The notes under the pieces are model-generated. The model made no database searches. It was not told the DNA's origin and saw nothing but the letters and a program-made list of their open reading frames with translations. Positions 33,234 through 44,870 of a stretch of 52,872 nucleotides of DNA are shown in pieces. Each line of letters starts with the position of its first letter. The stretch's first letter is position 1. Position numbers and translations under genes: made by a program. Source of the DNA: Rhizopus sp. PT2906 (lineage: Eukaryota; Mucoromycota; Mucoromycetes; Mucorales; Rhizopodaceae); assembly GCA_025529335.1 (NCBI GenBank), contig JAMYHX010000292.1, positions 1 to 52,872 of the forward strand, in the 5' to 3' direction.

Positions 33234-34704
33234 TTACTGCTGCTTTCCTTTCTTGAATGATTCGACTGCTTGTTCAAAGAATGCCGAATCCAAGGAAGCA
33301 TCAACAGCTGTCATAGCAAGACAGATAGCAGACGTCATGGCCTTTTCATGTGCTATCAAGGTTCCTGCTGCTGTTGTAAATTCAGTTGTGTGATTGAACG
33401 CTTTGGAACCGATACTGTAGGTTGGATGAAGGCTAGGCACGGCATAACTGATATTACCCATATCTGTACTTGCCATGACACCAGCATCTTCTGGTATAGT
33501 CAAAGGGATAGCAACCCCTTTTTCTTTCATATATTCAATATATCTCAGACCAAAGATTTCATTATTGAATAAATCTATCAAGGATCAGCATACATACAGT
33601 TTCATTCATCTATAGAAGTCACTTACCATCGATCTGACCTTGAGGTGCCCATGTAAACTTGACAGTGCATCCTGTAGCAATAGCTGCAGCCTTGAAGCAG
33701 TTTTCGAGTTTTGACTTGAGGTTACTTAATTCGGTACGCGTGAGGGCACGAACAAAGAAGTGAGCAGACGCGTGGTCAGGAATAACATTGGCCTGGGAAA
33801 TATGTTTATTAGCATATTAGTGATAGACGCACGCGTGCACAGACTTACTGAGTTACCGCCATGTTTGATAATACCATGTATTCTATCATAAACAATCAAT
33901 ATATGCAAATAAATTGAGTGTCACACTAACCTGTTGGTGGGAAGTGTTTGCTGTCTCAACATGGCAGTGTTGTCAAATCCCTGCATCAAAGCATCTAATG
34001 CATTGATACCTTCCCAAGGTGAAGCACCTGCATGACTTGCCTTGCCAAAGAATTCGATAACCACTTGATCCAAGGCTAATGTTTTCGAAAAGACTGCATC
34101 TACAGCACTAGGATGCAACATCATGGCGAAATCAACACGGTCTTGGACTACGTTCTCTTTTACCAAGGTAATCTTACTGCATGTCGATTCCTCTGCTGGT
34201 GTACCAAATAAGGTAACTGACCCTGAGATAAGATTCTTTTCTAGTAATGTCTTTACTGCTAATGCACAAGCAACTCCTTGAACAGCAATTAAATTGTGAC
34301 CGCAACCGTGACCGATACTAGATATAAATAGAGCCCATTTTAATCTTTGTCCCTTTCTTTCTTTTTTTTTTAAAGCATCCTACTTTGGTAATGCATCATA
34401 TTCACTGCAAAAACCTATACGACGTCCATTCTTTCCATTGGAGTACTCAGCAATAAAGGCAGTCTCTAATCCAACAACACCACGAGTCACTTTGAAACCA
34501 TGCTTCTCCATGTATTCAGTCAGAAGCTTGAAAGCAATGAACTCCTGATTGCCTTGTTCAGGATGATCATGTATCTAAATAGATTTGGTAAATGAGAGAA
34601 TATGGCATTCATTTGCGTACCTCAAGACTAATGGTTCGGAGCTCTTGGCTGTGTTTCTGAATAGTATCCTCGACTATCTTTTTGAGGTAAGCTGAAAGAA
34701 CCAT
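33234..34704 (-). CDS. M20-family metallopeptidase/amidohydrolase
   Basis: Dizinc amidohydrolase of the M20 aminoacylase/PM20D2-like group, cleaving an N-acyl amino acid or dipeptide. Six exons (34704-34621, 34574-34384, 34317-33931, 33882-33849, 33792-33627, 33574-33234) give 400 aa. Metal and catalytic marks are FCSEYDALP (Asp ligand), IGHGCGHNL (His), LFGTPAEEST (catalytic Glu pair) and, late, MASTDMGNISYAVPSLHP. The lid domain has KASHAGASPWEGINALDALM. Intron 2 falls inside the Asp-His segment, and splicing restores LPNIGHGCGHN. There is no signal peptide, so it is probably cytosolic. The substrate cannot be told from sequence. One exon is only 34 nt. Confidence 0.9.
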
Positions 34705-35521
34705 GTTTCTTAAAAGGAGAGAGAAAGAGAAAAAGAGAAAGAAATAAATTAATAACGAAATATAGTTTTTGAAAGGTCTGAGTACAGTGTACTTCTGTAA
34801 CCCGAAGAATCGGCCATTATTTTATTGTACACACGAACTTTATTTGATATATATACTTCTTTTAATGAGTCGCTTTCAAAAGTCAATCCGATGCTTTTTA
34901 ATATGGTAGTCAATTCGATAAACTACAACTGCTCTGATAATAAGCGCTACCTTTTCACCTATCTCTCTCTCTTTATTTTCCTCAGCATAAGGCAAAGTTA
35001 ACCCAGACATTGTACGACCAATCCTGTATCTTTAAATGCATCAAAAGAGTCGACTCTTTTTCTTTTTCTTTTTCTTTTAGTTGGAAGTCAAAGGACTATA
35101 TCTGATTCAGCACAACCACTTCTGTAATGGAAAATCAGTTGAATTATTACCAATTACAAGATATTGCAGTATCCAGTGCTTGAATACTCCTTTGCTCTTG
35201 AATATTGTACAAGTCTATTACCATTTATTTTCCTTTACCTTGTCTTGATGACACCCTTTAGCTTTCATTAACTATAGTAATTTCAAGAATATACAATATA
35301 CTTGTACAATCCTAGACAACTTATATAATCCATTAAAACCATTTTGCATAGATTAAAGTACACCCATTTCGGATGTTGGTTTAGGCTCTTAAATCATTAT
35401 TTCATTCTCAGAAATAACAGGCAAAATAAAGCGGGGGGCCTAATTGATAAATTCAGGGTAATCCCGCGTTTTTTTTCTCTTTTCTCTTTTTTTCTTGCCT
35501 TGAAAAAAAAAATTTTTCAAT
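34705..35521. promoter_or_regulatory. Divergent promoter M20 peptidase / IDH1
   Basis: 817 bp with no gene. A G-run (GCGGGGGGCC) lies at about 35431-35440, followed by a pyrimidine-rich leader and a T/A run just before the IDH1 ATG. A TTTTTCTTTTTC repeat is at about 35060-35080. No factor site can be assigned with confidence. Confidence 0.4.
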
Positions 35522-36973
35522 ATGCTTTCCTCCAAGGTTATTTCTAAGCCTACTGTTGCTGCTATTCAAAAGGTATAAGAGATGCTTTATTCATGACGTA
35601 GCACTAACTTTTTCTATAAGGTCGCTACTCGTTCATTTGCCACAGCCACTTCCATCCCTGTGCCCGCTCCCGCTGAACAAAAGACTGTAACATTCACTCT
35701 CTTTTTTTTTGCATTGTTTATTAAATGTATCCTTAGATTTTCCCAAAGAAATACGGAGGAAAGTACACTGTCACCCTTATTCCCGGTGACGGTATTGGTC
35801 AAGAAATCTCTTCTTCTCTTAAGGATGTTTTCAAGGCTGCCAACGTCCCTGTTGAATTTGAACAATATGATGTTTCTGGTTTAACCTCTGAAGATGATAA
35901 GCTTTTCCAAGAATCTATTGCCTCCCTCCGTCGCAACAAGGTCGGTATCAAGGGTACTCTCTTCACACCCACCTCTAAGCTCGGACACAAGTCTTTCAAC
36001 GTCACTATGCGTAAGGATCTTGACATGTATGCCTCCCTATCCCTTGTCAAGAACTTCCCTGGTGTCAAGTCTCGTTTGAGCGATGTTGATATTGCCATTA
36101 TTCGTGAAAACACTGAAGGTGAATACTCTGGTTTGGAACATCAGGTAAATAATAATAATAAAAAGACAGCAGAAGAGCACATGTTTAACAATAGATAACA
36201 GTCTGTCCCTGGTGTTGTTGAATCCTTAAAGATCATCACTCGTACCAAGACTGAACGTATTGCTCGTTTCGCCTTTGACTTTGCTGTCAAGAACAACCGT
36301 AAGAAGGTCACCATCATTCACAAAGCTAACATCATGTAAGCAAAATGATCACATCAGACAGAGTTTTCAACTAAAACTTCAAATTAGGAAATTGGCAGAT
36401 GGTCTTTTCTTACGTACATGTCGCGATGTTGCAAAGGAATATGAACACCACGGTATTCAAGTTAATGATATGATCGTCGATAACACTGCTATGCAACTTG
36501 TTTCTCGTCCTCAACAATTCGATGTTATGGTCATGCCCAACTTGTATGGTAACATCGTCTCCAATGTTGTAAGTATATCATGACTATGTAATATATGAGA
36601 ATATTAAAATAGAAACATAGGGTGCTGGTTTGATTGGTAGCCCCGGTTTGATCCCTGGTTGCAACATTGGTCGTGAATTTGCCATGTTCGAACCTGTAAG
36701 TTATTGTTTACGTTTTTATTATCATCAGCTAAAACCTTTTTCCAGGGTTGCCGTCACGTTGCTCTCGATATCCAAAACCAAAACACCGCTAACCCTACCG
36801 CTATGCTCTTATCTTCTGTAATGATGTTGAGACACTTAAACTTGGATGAACACGCCAACAGAATCTCTGCCGCTGTTTACGAAACTATTCAATCTGGTGT
36901 TGCCAGAACCATCGATATTGGAGGAACAAGCACCACTAAGGAATTCACTAACGCTGTTATCAAACAATTGTAA
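35522..36973 (+). CDS. IDH1: NAD-dependent isocitrate dehydrogenase subunit 1
   Basis: Regulatory subunit of mitochondrial NAD-isocitrate dehydrogenase in the TCA cycle, partner of IDH2. Seven exons (35522-35572, 35621-35686, 35737-36144, 36202-36335, 36388-36568, 36621-36695, 36746-36973) encode 380 aa. Residues 1-38 form a Ser/Ala/Lys/Arg presequence (MLSSKVISKPTVAAIQK, then VATRSFATATS). The fold shows YTVTLIPGDGIGQEI, SLSLVKNFPGVKSR, IIRENTEGEYSGLEH and VDNTAMQLVSRPQQFDVMVM. The short GLIPGCNIGREFAMFEPGCR resembles the IDH1 rather than the IDH2 pattern. Length and order agree with fungal IDH1 (about 360-385 aa). Codon use is biased as in SSZ1, implying strong expression. Confidence 0.93.
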
Positions 36974-37059
36974 ATCCTCTCTCTCCATACACCCAAGCTA
37001 TACTAGATTGTTATTAAATTATATTTTTAAAAATAAAACCTTGTCAATCCCCAATGTTT

Positions 37060-37740
37060 ATTGAACAATGCATCAATACAATACGGCAGGTAAATGTTGC
37101 CCATTTTGATCAATGACGATGCTCAATATCTCAGGATACAGTTTATAAGTATCAGTAGTCTTTTTAATGGCGGCTGATCTAATTGAGACTAGTTCTGAGT
37201 ACTCAACATATTCAATCTGATTGCAAAGCACTAGAAGATTTGAGGTTCAAGCTCCGTATCATTGTTGAGACTACCTCCAGAAGCATCAGGAAGGATACAA
37301 GTATAATTGTTCTGAAAACGCTCATAATGAGGGTCAAGGGTTTGTAGTCTAGTGTAGCAATTTACCAGTAAAATTTGATTTTGATCAGCCAAGATGCAGC
37401 CAACGAAAAGCTGTGCACATGCCAAACGTAGATGTTTCCTTATACCCAATCTTTATTTAAAATATCGAGTAATTTCAGTAAAACTATCTTCAAGTACTTT
37501 AACCTTGAGAAGAGTGAGAAGCCGATGCTGAAGAAAGGACTAGTCATAGACTTGTGGGAGAGAGGAAGAAAGCACGACTTTAGGCGTTTGCAACTTGAAG
37601 AAGATCAGAACTTTGGTGTCATTAGAATTGGAAATATCACTAATGATCCTAGCTGCTTGCATCTCTTGATTGGCCGTTCCTCTTTTGATGGCTCTTCTAG
37701 TTCTGGTATTTTTACTTTGGATGGTAAAACAGATGGCTAG
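37060..37740. pseudogene. Overlapping ORFs of unknown origin, possibly a decayed mobile-element gene
   Basis: On the minus strand, an ORF from 37449 (MGIRKHLRLACAQLFVGCIL) ends at 37231 and is followed in another frame by about 50 open codons containing SAAIKKTTDTYKLYPEILSI and IDQNGQHLPAVLY. Together these look like one reading frame broken by a frameshift. On the plus strand, 37432-37740 encodes 102 aa (MFPYTQSLFKISSNFSK, then IDLWERGRKHDFRRLQLEED). No domain is recognised in either. The sequence sits next to repeat copy B, which fits a mobile-element graveyard. Confidence 0.35.
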
Positions 37741-37956
37741 ATATACATTAATGAGCATATACAATATCAAATGAGGCGTATTGTTAAGACGTTATCTCTA
37801 TCACACTACCTTCTCCCGGTGTTACATGATGAAGTAATTAGTAAGGGAAACACTACATGCATCAGAAAATACACCAGAAGTTAGACTAATCCTACGGGCG
37901 CTATCTCTACACATTACCTATAATGTTGTCCAAAAAAGCTCCTCACCATCTTTGCT

Positions 37957-39161
37957 ATTACTATTTTTGGTGGCAATGTTCTTTTGATTTGTATAATTTG
38001 CTTCATTGCTTTATACAGGATTATTATTTCGTATAACAGCTACTACAACATAGCCTAGTCTTTACTAGTTAAAAGCCAAAGAAGAAAAATGGGTTTGGCA
38101 GAGTAACACAAATCGTGTGTGTGACCACGACTAGGAAATAAGCCCAAGCACGCGTGGTATAAAGGATGCATGAAATCTATTGCCTTTTAGTCTTTTTACT
38201 ATACAAAAATAGAGGTGAATAACTTCATTGAAATATAAACGCAAGCAACAATCTGAATGAATATAGGCATAATTTTTTAAAGACATGAAACACTTTAGAA
38301 ATAAACAAAAGTGCGAGCGTAAACCTTATTTATTGAAAACAGTAACTTCACATAACTAAAAAAAAGAGGTATAAAAAGAGAGAAATTTGCCTCTATTCCT
38401 TTTCTCCTCTTTCTTTTCTCTTTATACTTTTTTTGATAGCTCTCTTTCGTCAAGGTAAGTTTTTTTATAAAATCTACTCAGCAAGGCGATGATTGTGTGT
38501 TCAAGGATTTCTATGCAATCTCTTTCTATGATGCTCAACACGTATCCTGGACTGGCAACGGTCGTTCGTTTCGTCGCTCAACTAGAGGCTTTCAGGCAGC
38601 CAAAAGGAGAGCTATGGGACATTCGATTGAAATCTTTACAGGGGGCTCGTAGTTAGTTGAGAACTGGTTATCTGATATTACAGCTGTGGCAGATTGTTTG
38701 ATGATGCTTCCTGCTGTCTGGCTGGCGCAAAGGGGCACATAAACTAGTTAACAATTGATAAGGCTCAGCTAATGCATATCCCAACGGTACGTCTGCTACT
38801 ACGGTCTTTGCAGGCTGCCCTGGTATTTGATGGTCTGATGGTCAATGGTCGACCTAAAGAATGTCGTCACAGCAGCAATCAGAACCTTTAGAAGTCTTTT
38901 GGAATTGTTGCTGACTTTTTTTTTCTTCTTCTTCTTCAAACTATATGATTGTTGATATAAAACCCATAAAGTGTGATAGGGTACAAACAAAGACATTGTT
39001 AAAAGCACATTCTATAAACTATGCCACTTTGAGCTGTAGCATTCATGTATAAATCGAATTATATAATGCGCTTTTCACTTGAACAACCTTCAGTTTCCTT
39101 TCAAAAGAGCATTTTACAGTTTGGGGTATTGCTTTTTTTGGATTTTGCAGTGCCTCTAGTA
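37957..39161 (+). repeat. Dispersed repeat, copy B (partner of 8054-9430)
   Basis: Second copy of the repeat in the same orientation. Similarity starts at TTTGCTATTAC (about 37957). The core from TATAAAAAG (38370) to about 38755 is almost identical to copy A, including the open frame 38482-38652 (QGDDCVFKDFYAISFYDAQ). The right end at about 39108-39159 reads GGATTTTGCAGTGCCTCTAG followed by TA, the reverse complement of the left end of copy A (GGCACTGTAAAATCC). No matching left terminal repeat was found upstream of 37957, so copy B appears 5'-truncated. It lacks the 12-bp duplication at 8560-8580 and about 200 bp of 3' sequence present in copy A. Confidence 0.8.
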
Positions 39162-39751
39162 TTATCCTTTTTTTTTTTTTTCAAGATGAGATAAAAAGAA
39201 ACGTCAGTTAATCAATAACGTGCAATCATTATACGCTCTTTAGCCTATTGTCTGGCGCATATAGTGTCGGCCTACTTGTAATTAAGGATCGCGACAACAC
39301 TTATCTAATGCATGCTGCAGTAGCTTTTTAATAGTCACCGCCAATCAAGGCTATAGTACATATGGGCGGTTAATACTTGAGAATTCAATATAAGATAGAA
39401 TAACGAATTTTTAAAGACAATGTGCTTGTAAATAAACTGAAAAGTTTCATCACCTCTGTGTGGTTCTCCTCCATGCAAAAAAAAAAAAAAAATTGAAGAC
39501 AATAGATCTTGCACGAAATAATATCAGTTCATGCATGCTTTTTGCATTTGGCTTCTATTTCATTAAATACAGTCAGATCTTGATTGAACCACCTTCACTC
39601 TAAAGAATAAATGGGCCATCGTCAAGTTGTTTTTTTTTTTTTTTTTTTTTTTTTTGTTTGTTTGTTTATTTAAGAGACAAAGTATCATTTGCAAATAAAC
39701 GACCAGCCGCACTGTGATTCATAGCGCACCTTTTTTTAATCTTTTTTTCAT
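39162..39751. promoter_or_regulatory. 5' flank of MED22
   Basis: 590 bp without a gene. It has an A-run at about 39477-39491 and a T-run of about 28 nt at about 39627-39655 followed by TTTG repeats. A poly-dT tract is a plausible nucleosome-excluding promoter element. The leader before the ATG is T-rich. Confidence 0.4.
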
Positions 39752-40295
39752 ATGACTACTATACCACCCTTTCATAATCCTACCAAAAGCGCACCTCGTC
39801 CTTTCCTTGCTCAAGTAGACGATCAGTTAAATAAACGTATAGACGATGATACAGCCAAGCTTGTAGATTGTTTCACTGACATTGTGCGAATTGGAGAGGT
39901 AAAAGGATACAATAAACTATGGACAATAAACTGAAACCCCCCTTCAAGAATAAAGACAAAGATAAGTTTAAAGTAGCTCAAGAAGGATACCAGATAGAAA
40001 GTCAAGCAGCACAGATTGTAATGAATCAGACTCATTAGTCCCTCATGTACTAACTTATTTCTGTATTCTTTAGGTGAGATCATGTGAATCATTATTGTCA
40101 TTAACAAACGAATTGAAACAATATTTACTGCTCAATGACTCTCAAACACTAGCGCAGCTACGAAAAACACAGTCAGAGAAACTCACTGAAAGCACAAATA
40201 TGATAAGATCTAAAGTAGACACCATGAGAAGTGAATTAGCAAAAGCTATATTTGATTTAGAAACAGTTTATTATCGTTCTTTGACTGATGAATAG
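39752..40295 (+). CDS. MED22: Mediator subunit 22 (SRB6)
   Basis: Head-module subunit of the Mediator complex for RNA polymerase II. Three exons (39752-39898, 39949-40017, 40074-40295) encode 145 aa, the normal size. The N-terminal block LNKRIDDDTAKLVDCFTDIV is followed after splicing by KDKFKVAQEGYQIESQAAQI and then the helix VRSCESLLSLTNELKQYLLL, the conserved Med22 order. The C-terminal helix ends YYRSLTDE. The protein is all-helical without other domains. It converges on the ABC transporter with 72 bp between the stops. Confidence 0.88.
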
Positions 40296-40367
40296 TAATG
40301 CAAGTGTATATGATAACTCTAGTAAATAAAGATTTTTTAAAGAAGGAGGGGAATATACAAATATAGA

Positions 40368-42508
40368 TTATTGATGGTTATTCTCGCCTTCTCCTCTTAA
40401 AGACTGTAGCTCTACTAAATTGCGGAAAACACCATTTTCGCGACTTAAAAGATCTTGATAAGTACCAAGCTCAGCAACCTTGCCATCACTTAAGCATGCA
40501 ACTATATCAGCAGAGCGAATAGTGGAAAGACGATGAGCAATTGTAAACACAGTGCGACCATGCATCAAGCGATTCAAAGCCTCTTGAACTAAGACCTCTG
40601 ATTCAGAATCAAGTGCACTCGTTGCTTCGTCTAATATCAGTATCTTGGGGTTCTTGAGTAAAGCTCGAGCAATTGCAATGCGTTGCTTCTGTCCGCCGCT
40701 CAAACTGACACCTCGCTCACCTACTAGTGTATTATACCCATCATGAAAGCTATTGATAAATGTAGCACAGTTGGCTTTAGTAGCAGCCTCCATGATTTCT
40801 TCCATGGTAGCATTTTCGCGTCCATAAGCAATATTTTCAGCAATAGTGCCTGCAAATAGTGTAGGCTCTTGTGAAACGACGCCGACTTGCTCTCGCCACC
40901 AACGCAGATTGATGTCCTTGATATTTGTATCATCAATATAGATGTTTCCAGCAACAGGGTCATAGTAACGAAGTAAAAGAGATCCAATTGTCGATTTACC
41001 TGTTCCTGAAGGACCAACGATGGCAATTACAGTACCAGGCTCAACGGTGAGAGAGAAGTTTTTGAAAATAGGTGACTGACGACGAGTAGGATAAGCAAAG
41101 TCAATATCTTTAAATATGATTCTCCCTTTTAGGTCAGATAATAACTTTCCACCTTGAAACAATATATGAGCCACTTGTGTGTAGATGGTCTGGATGCAAA
41201 CTTACCATCAGTTGAAATAGAACTCTTGCGTTGTAAAAGATTAAATATACGATCTGATGCACCTACACCCTTCATAAACTCGGAATAAAACTGAGTCATA
41301 CCACCCAAAGCTGTACCAACATAGGCAGTGTAAAGCATAAAGGATGTCAATTCACCAATAGTGATTGTGTTTTGCATTACCATTTGGCCACCATACCATA
41401 ATACAGCTAGCACAGCAAGATTACCCGACAACCCTGCACCGCCAAAGAATGCACCACTAGCTATAGCTTCTTTTTTCGCTAATTGGTAGACATCCTCTAC
41501 ACGAAGAGCATATCGCTTTTCTTCAACATCCTCTTTAGCAAATGCTTGGACCGTACGAACATTGCTAAGACGTTCTTCTCCCACCTTTGTAATCTCACTA
41601 AGTGCTGTTTGTGTTTGTCTAGATAGCGATTTGACATAACGGCCGTAGATAATACCAAAAGCAGCAACAGGAGGTACAATTAGCATCATTATGCTTGTTA
41701 GCTTTGGACTAATAATCACCATCATGGTGGAGCCTACAGTAGCGGTAGCCAAGGCCCTTTTTTTTTTTTTTTCAAATATCAGTTACCACAATCATGTATT
41801 TTCAAACTCTGTGCTTTACCTTAAACCATCGCTCACGTTATTTGTTAGACTTTTTCCAACAATAGCCGTATCTGTAGATAATCGCGATATTAACTCGCCG
41901 GTCCGATTTTTATCGAAAAATGACATATCCTGCTTTAAGATTGTCTTGTAAAGGTCATTGCGCAGTCTTTGAATGATTCTTTCTCCTGATGTTCTAAACA
42001 ACAAAACCCGACCAGCGTTTGCTGCTGCACCAACAGTAAATACCACTGATAAGACTCCTGCAAACTCAGGCATGGTTAACCCCATGTAGCTGTCTATAGT
42101 AGGGTTTGTAACAATATCAATGATTTTGCCCATAGAGAATGGTACCGACTAAACTCTCAAAGGTAATAAGGAACATAGTCGTTTTGTTGTGAAGTAGTTA
42201 TTTACCATAGTAATAGCCGAAGACACAGCCAGAAGACCAGTTGCAGCTACACATAGCCTGGTTAGTCTTTTCAGTGTTTAGGTTTTGTTATTATTACCAG
42301 CTATATTTTTTGATTCTGGTTTAGCTAGTTTAAGCAGACGAACCACATCGCCCTTGTTTGACTTGTTGGCTATCTCTTGCTTTGGTTGACTATTATATAA
42401 CGGTTGACTTGTCAGAAAGGAACGGCTGCATCGCTTATGCATTTGCAATAAGCTTCTGCCGTTATAACAAGGAGTCAACCTCGCTCTAGTTGTAAGACAT
42501 TTAAGCAT
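40368..42508 (-). CDS. MDL1: Mitochondrial ABC half-transporter (MDL1/ABCB10-like)
   Basis: ATP-driven half-transporter of the mitochondrial inner membrane, exporting peptides or related solutes in yeast Mdl1. Five exons (42508-42298, 42246-42206, 42148-41820, 41756-41206, 41152-40368) give 638 aa. The N-terminus is basic and Ser/Thr-rich (MLKCLTTRARLTPCYNGR), a likely presequence. The membrane domain includes the half-transporter signature LFRTSGERIIQRLRNDLYKT. The nucleotide-binding domain has Walker A GPSGTGKST (about 424-432), signature LSGGQ (528-532), Walker B ILILDE (548-553) and the switch His in TIAHR. All catalytic residues are intact. The acceptor of intron 3 is an A15 run followed by G. 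MDL2 or ABCB10 naming cannot be separated without a tree. Confidence 0.92.
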
Positions 42509-42987
42509 TCTAACGACGTTTTCTCAATTGTTAAAAGCGATGTGCTTGCCGCTTTACTGATCTCGGTTAAATTATGTAAAAAAGAAAGGCACAATTATTC
42601 CCGGAATAACTTTAGGTAATGTTAAATCCACCTTTCGCTTTTTTAATTTTTCTATCAAATTTGTTCAAGCCCTTGTTATTCCTTTCCTTTAGTAAAACTT
42701 GAAGCATTTACCCAACTATAAATCCTTTTTGCTTAATAGCTGCCAAAAAACAATGATACTATACCAATTCAACTAAAATAACATCTTCTAAGTAATACTT
42801 TAAATCTATTAAGAGACGTATTGCTGCTACCATATGTACATTTGTTGCTTTGGTAAATAATGACCGTTCGGTTATTATGGATGATATTATCAAAGCTACT
42901 ATTACTGGTTGTAATGGAATTTAATAAGGGACGTGTTTAGCATCGTTTGTTGTTGTCTAGTACAAAAGAAGTAACGATGACGGTAAG
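42509..42987. other. Gene-free AT-rich flank
   Basis: About 480 bp upstream of the ABC transporter. The part next to the gene is its promoter; I see no further gene or clear motif. Confidence 0.4.
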
Positions 42988-43260
42988 CTAACACTTCGAT
43001 TCTTTGACAGAGCCTAAGGTCTCAACTAATCTTCTTTCTAAGGTAACGAGCCTGAGGTTATCTATTACAAAGACGAACTGATCTCTGTAGGCCGCCTTTT
43101 TGGCTTCGATGGCCCTCAGTATATTCTGCTTAACTAGAGGAATGAAGCACTCGCTATCGTGCAGAATGTAAGCGGCAGCTCTAAAGCTGCAATGATTATC
43201 GCCTCTAGGATCGTAACTATCCACAATCTCATCTACAAGGATGCTTAGATGAAGAATGAA
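42988..43260 (-). pseudogene. OTU-domain gene remnant
   Basis: The minus-strand frame reads SILVDEIVDSYDPRGDNHCS, then FRAAAYILHDSECFIPLVKQ and ends at about 42988. The pattern D-x-x-G-D/N-x-C-x-F-R-A with a following aromatic/hydrophobic helix is the N-terminal catalytic block of OTU cysteine proteases, with the Asp and Cys (DNHC) present. The C-terminal His block of OTU domains is not found, and the frame has no good start, so it looks truncated. In Mucorales, OTU domains of this type are often parts of repeated, transposon-associated genes; that link is from general knowledge, not shown here. Confidence 0.5.
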
Positions 43261-43543
43261 TTTAGGTTCATTAGTTCTTTTTCTCCTTAAACGACAGACA
43301 ATGTCTCTATAAGAAGCATAATATCACTTCTAGTTAATTATAAATCTGTCAGTACGTCGCGCTTTCCAAGTAACTGATGCGTTTATTGTACCAGCCTCTT
43401 TTCTTTCTTCTTCATCCTTTTACGTTCATTGACAATTCATCATCACACTCTTTATCAGTCTTTTAATCGTCGTTATCATCTAAACTTTCATGGCGATCTT
43501 CAAAATGAATCGAGTAAACCTCTTGTGCTACTCAGTAACTGTT

Positions 43544-43840
43544 CTAGTTTTCAAAGTTACCTTCTTCATCGTGAACGTTTTGATTCATATCCTTTTGAGA
43601 TAAATTAAGATATCTTCTTCTGAAGCGTGCATTTCTGTAGTCTTTTGGGAGAGCTGAATGTCTATCTATCCTTCTCTTTCTTCCAGGAGAGTTGACTCCA
43701 GATGACTTGTAAGGGTTGATTGAAGAACGCTCAAAGACCGGGAATATTTCATCAAATTGAAGTTCTTCACCATCGTCATTAGTAGCAATGATATTTAACA
43801 GATTTCTTACACCGTCAATTAGGGAGCTTAACAGAAGCAT
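43544..43840 (-). CDS. Hypothetical ORF near the OTU remnant
   Basis: A 98-codon minus-strand ORF (MLLLSSLIDGVRNLLNIIAT at the start, then a polar region with SSGVNSPGRKRRIDRH). It lies on the same strand about 280 bp upstream of the OTU fragment and could be its N-terminal part, separated by decay or introns. The basic Ser/Pro region looks like a linker or nuclear signal. No family is recognised and no splice join to the OTU frame was found. Confidence 0.3.
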   Translation of the reverse strand: MLLLSSLIDGVRNLLNIIATNDDGEELQFDEIFPVFERSSINPYKSSGVNSPGRKRRIDRHSALPKDYRNARFRRRYLNLSQKDMNQNVHDEEGNFEN

Positions 43841-44193
43841 TTGAAGGCTTTAGCTTGAGAGGAACATCTGTCGGAAACTTTATTCTATACGAGTGTAATT
43901 TAACTTTTAAGAGAGTAACCTTGCAACCTTTGGCAAGAAATAGTGTTGATAACAATGAAGTACAAATGAGCTCGATTACACTAGTTCTATTATCAATTGC
44001 TTGATCGTGTAAAAATAATCATAATAAAAACAATAATTTAACAAAAATTCAATGAATACGCTTCAATTAATTCCACATGGATTATGCTACTGTCTAAGAG
44101 CGATAAGGCTGGTTTGTTTACGTTGGGTTAGCAACAGGTGAGATTGCTTCCGAAATGGAAGAGATCTTGGCAATGTTGAAGAAATGAGTAGCT

Positions 44194-44457
44194 TTAGGCA
44201 CCATAATAAATTTGATGACGGCGAAGGTGAAAATCAGCACTCGTCACTTTCATTGACAGATTCCAACTAGCTTTTCTATGTTTACCTTTAGTTTTACGAT
44301 GAGAAAAGAACGTAAGGTTATTAGCAGCAAGACTGTAAGAAACTACTAATAAGAACACAGAAAGAGATAGGTTTGAGGGCATTAGTATATCAATTGCTTG
44401 ACTCGCGCAAGTAGATCCAAACAACAACAGCAGCAACAGAGAAACAAATTTAAACAC
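44194..44457 (-). CDS. Possible small secreted protein
   Basis: An 87-aa minus-strand ORF with a textbook signal peptide: a basic residue, a Leu-rich core and an Ala/Ser cleavage zone (MFKFVSLLLLLLFGSTCASQ). The mature part would be short and basic (FFSHRKTKGKHRKASW) with no disulphide pattern. The codons for the Leu run come from a CAA/CAG-type repeat on the other strand, so the signal could be a by-product of simple sequence. It is in a gene-poor region and could be chance. Confidence 0.3.
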   Translation of the reverse strand: MFKFVSLLLLLLFGSTCASQAIDILMPSNLSLSVFLLVVSYSLAANNLTFFSHRKTKGKHRKASWNLSMKVTSADFHLRRHQIYYGA

Positions 44458-44801
44458 GCAAACACGAAAAGTGACGGGGTTATAAGTGAGGAGAAAAATA
44501 GATGTATATTGATTTGTTTCTTTAAAGCAACTTCTTTTATACTTTTACAACTAACAAATCTAGAACGTGTGAAGTTACAAAAAATGAACAAAACAAGAAA
44601 AACTGATGAAAACACCAGAAAACAAAAGGGAAACAATAGTGGTGACGACAATGACTAAACTACTTGTCGACTTGAGAACAATAGGCACTGTTGTACGAAG
44701 GAAGACTTGAGATCGACAAGTACCAAGTGAGCTGGCCATAAATGAAGCGGGAGTTCCACCAATCAGTTGCTACCAAAACAAGGAAAAACGTAAAACCATA
44801 G

Positions 44802-44820
44802 CCACGTGATTGTCACGTGG
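44802..44820. repeat. Perfect inverted repeat upstream of tRNA-Val
   Basis: CCACGTGA-TTG-TCACGTGG: 8-bp arms, 3-nt loop, each arm holding a CACGTG E-box. It lies 50 bp upstream of the tRNA gene. Confidence 0.85.
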
Positions 44821-44870
44821 AGCTTAAAATATGTTATAACTAAATTGTAGCGTCTCAAAAATTATAACAT

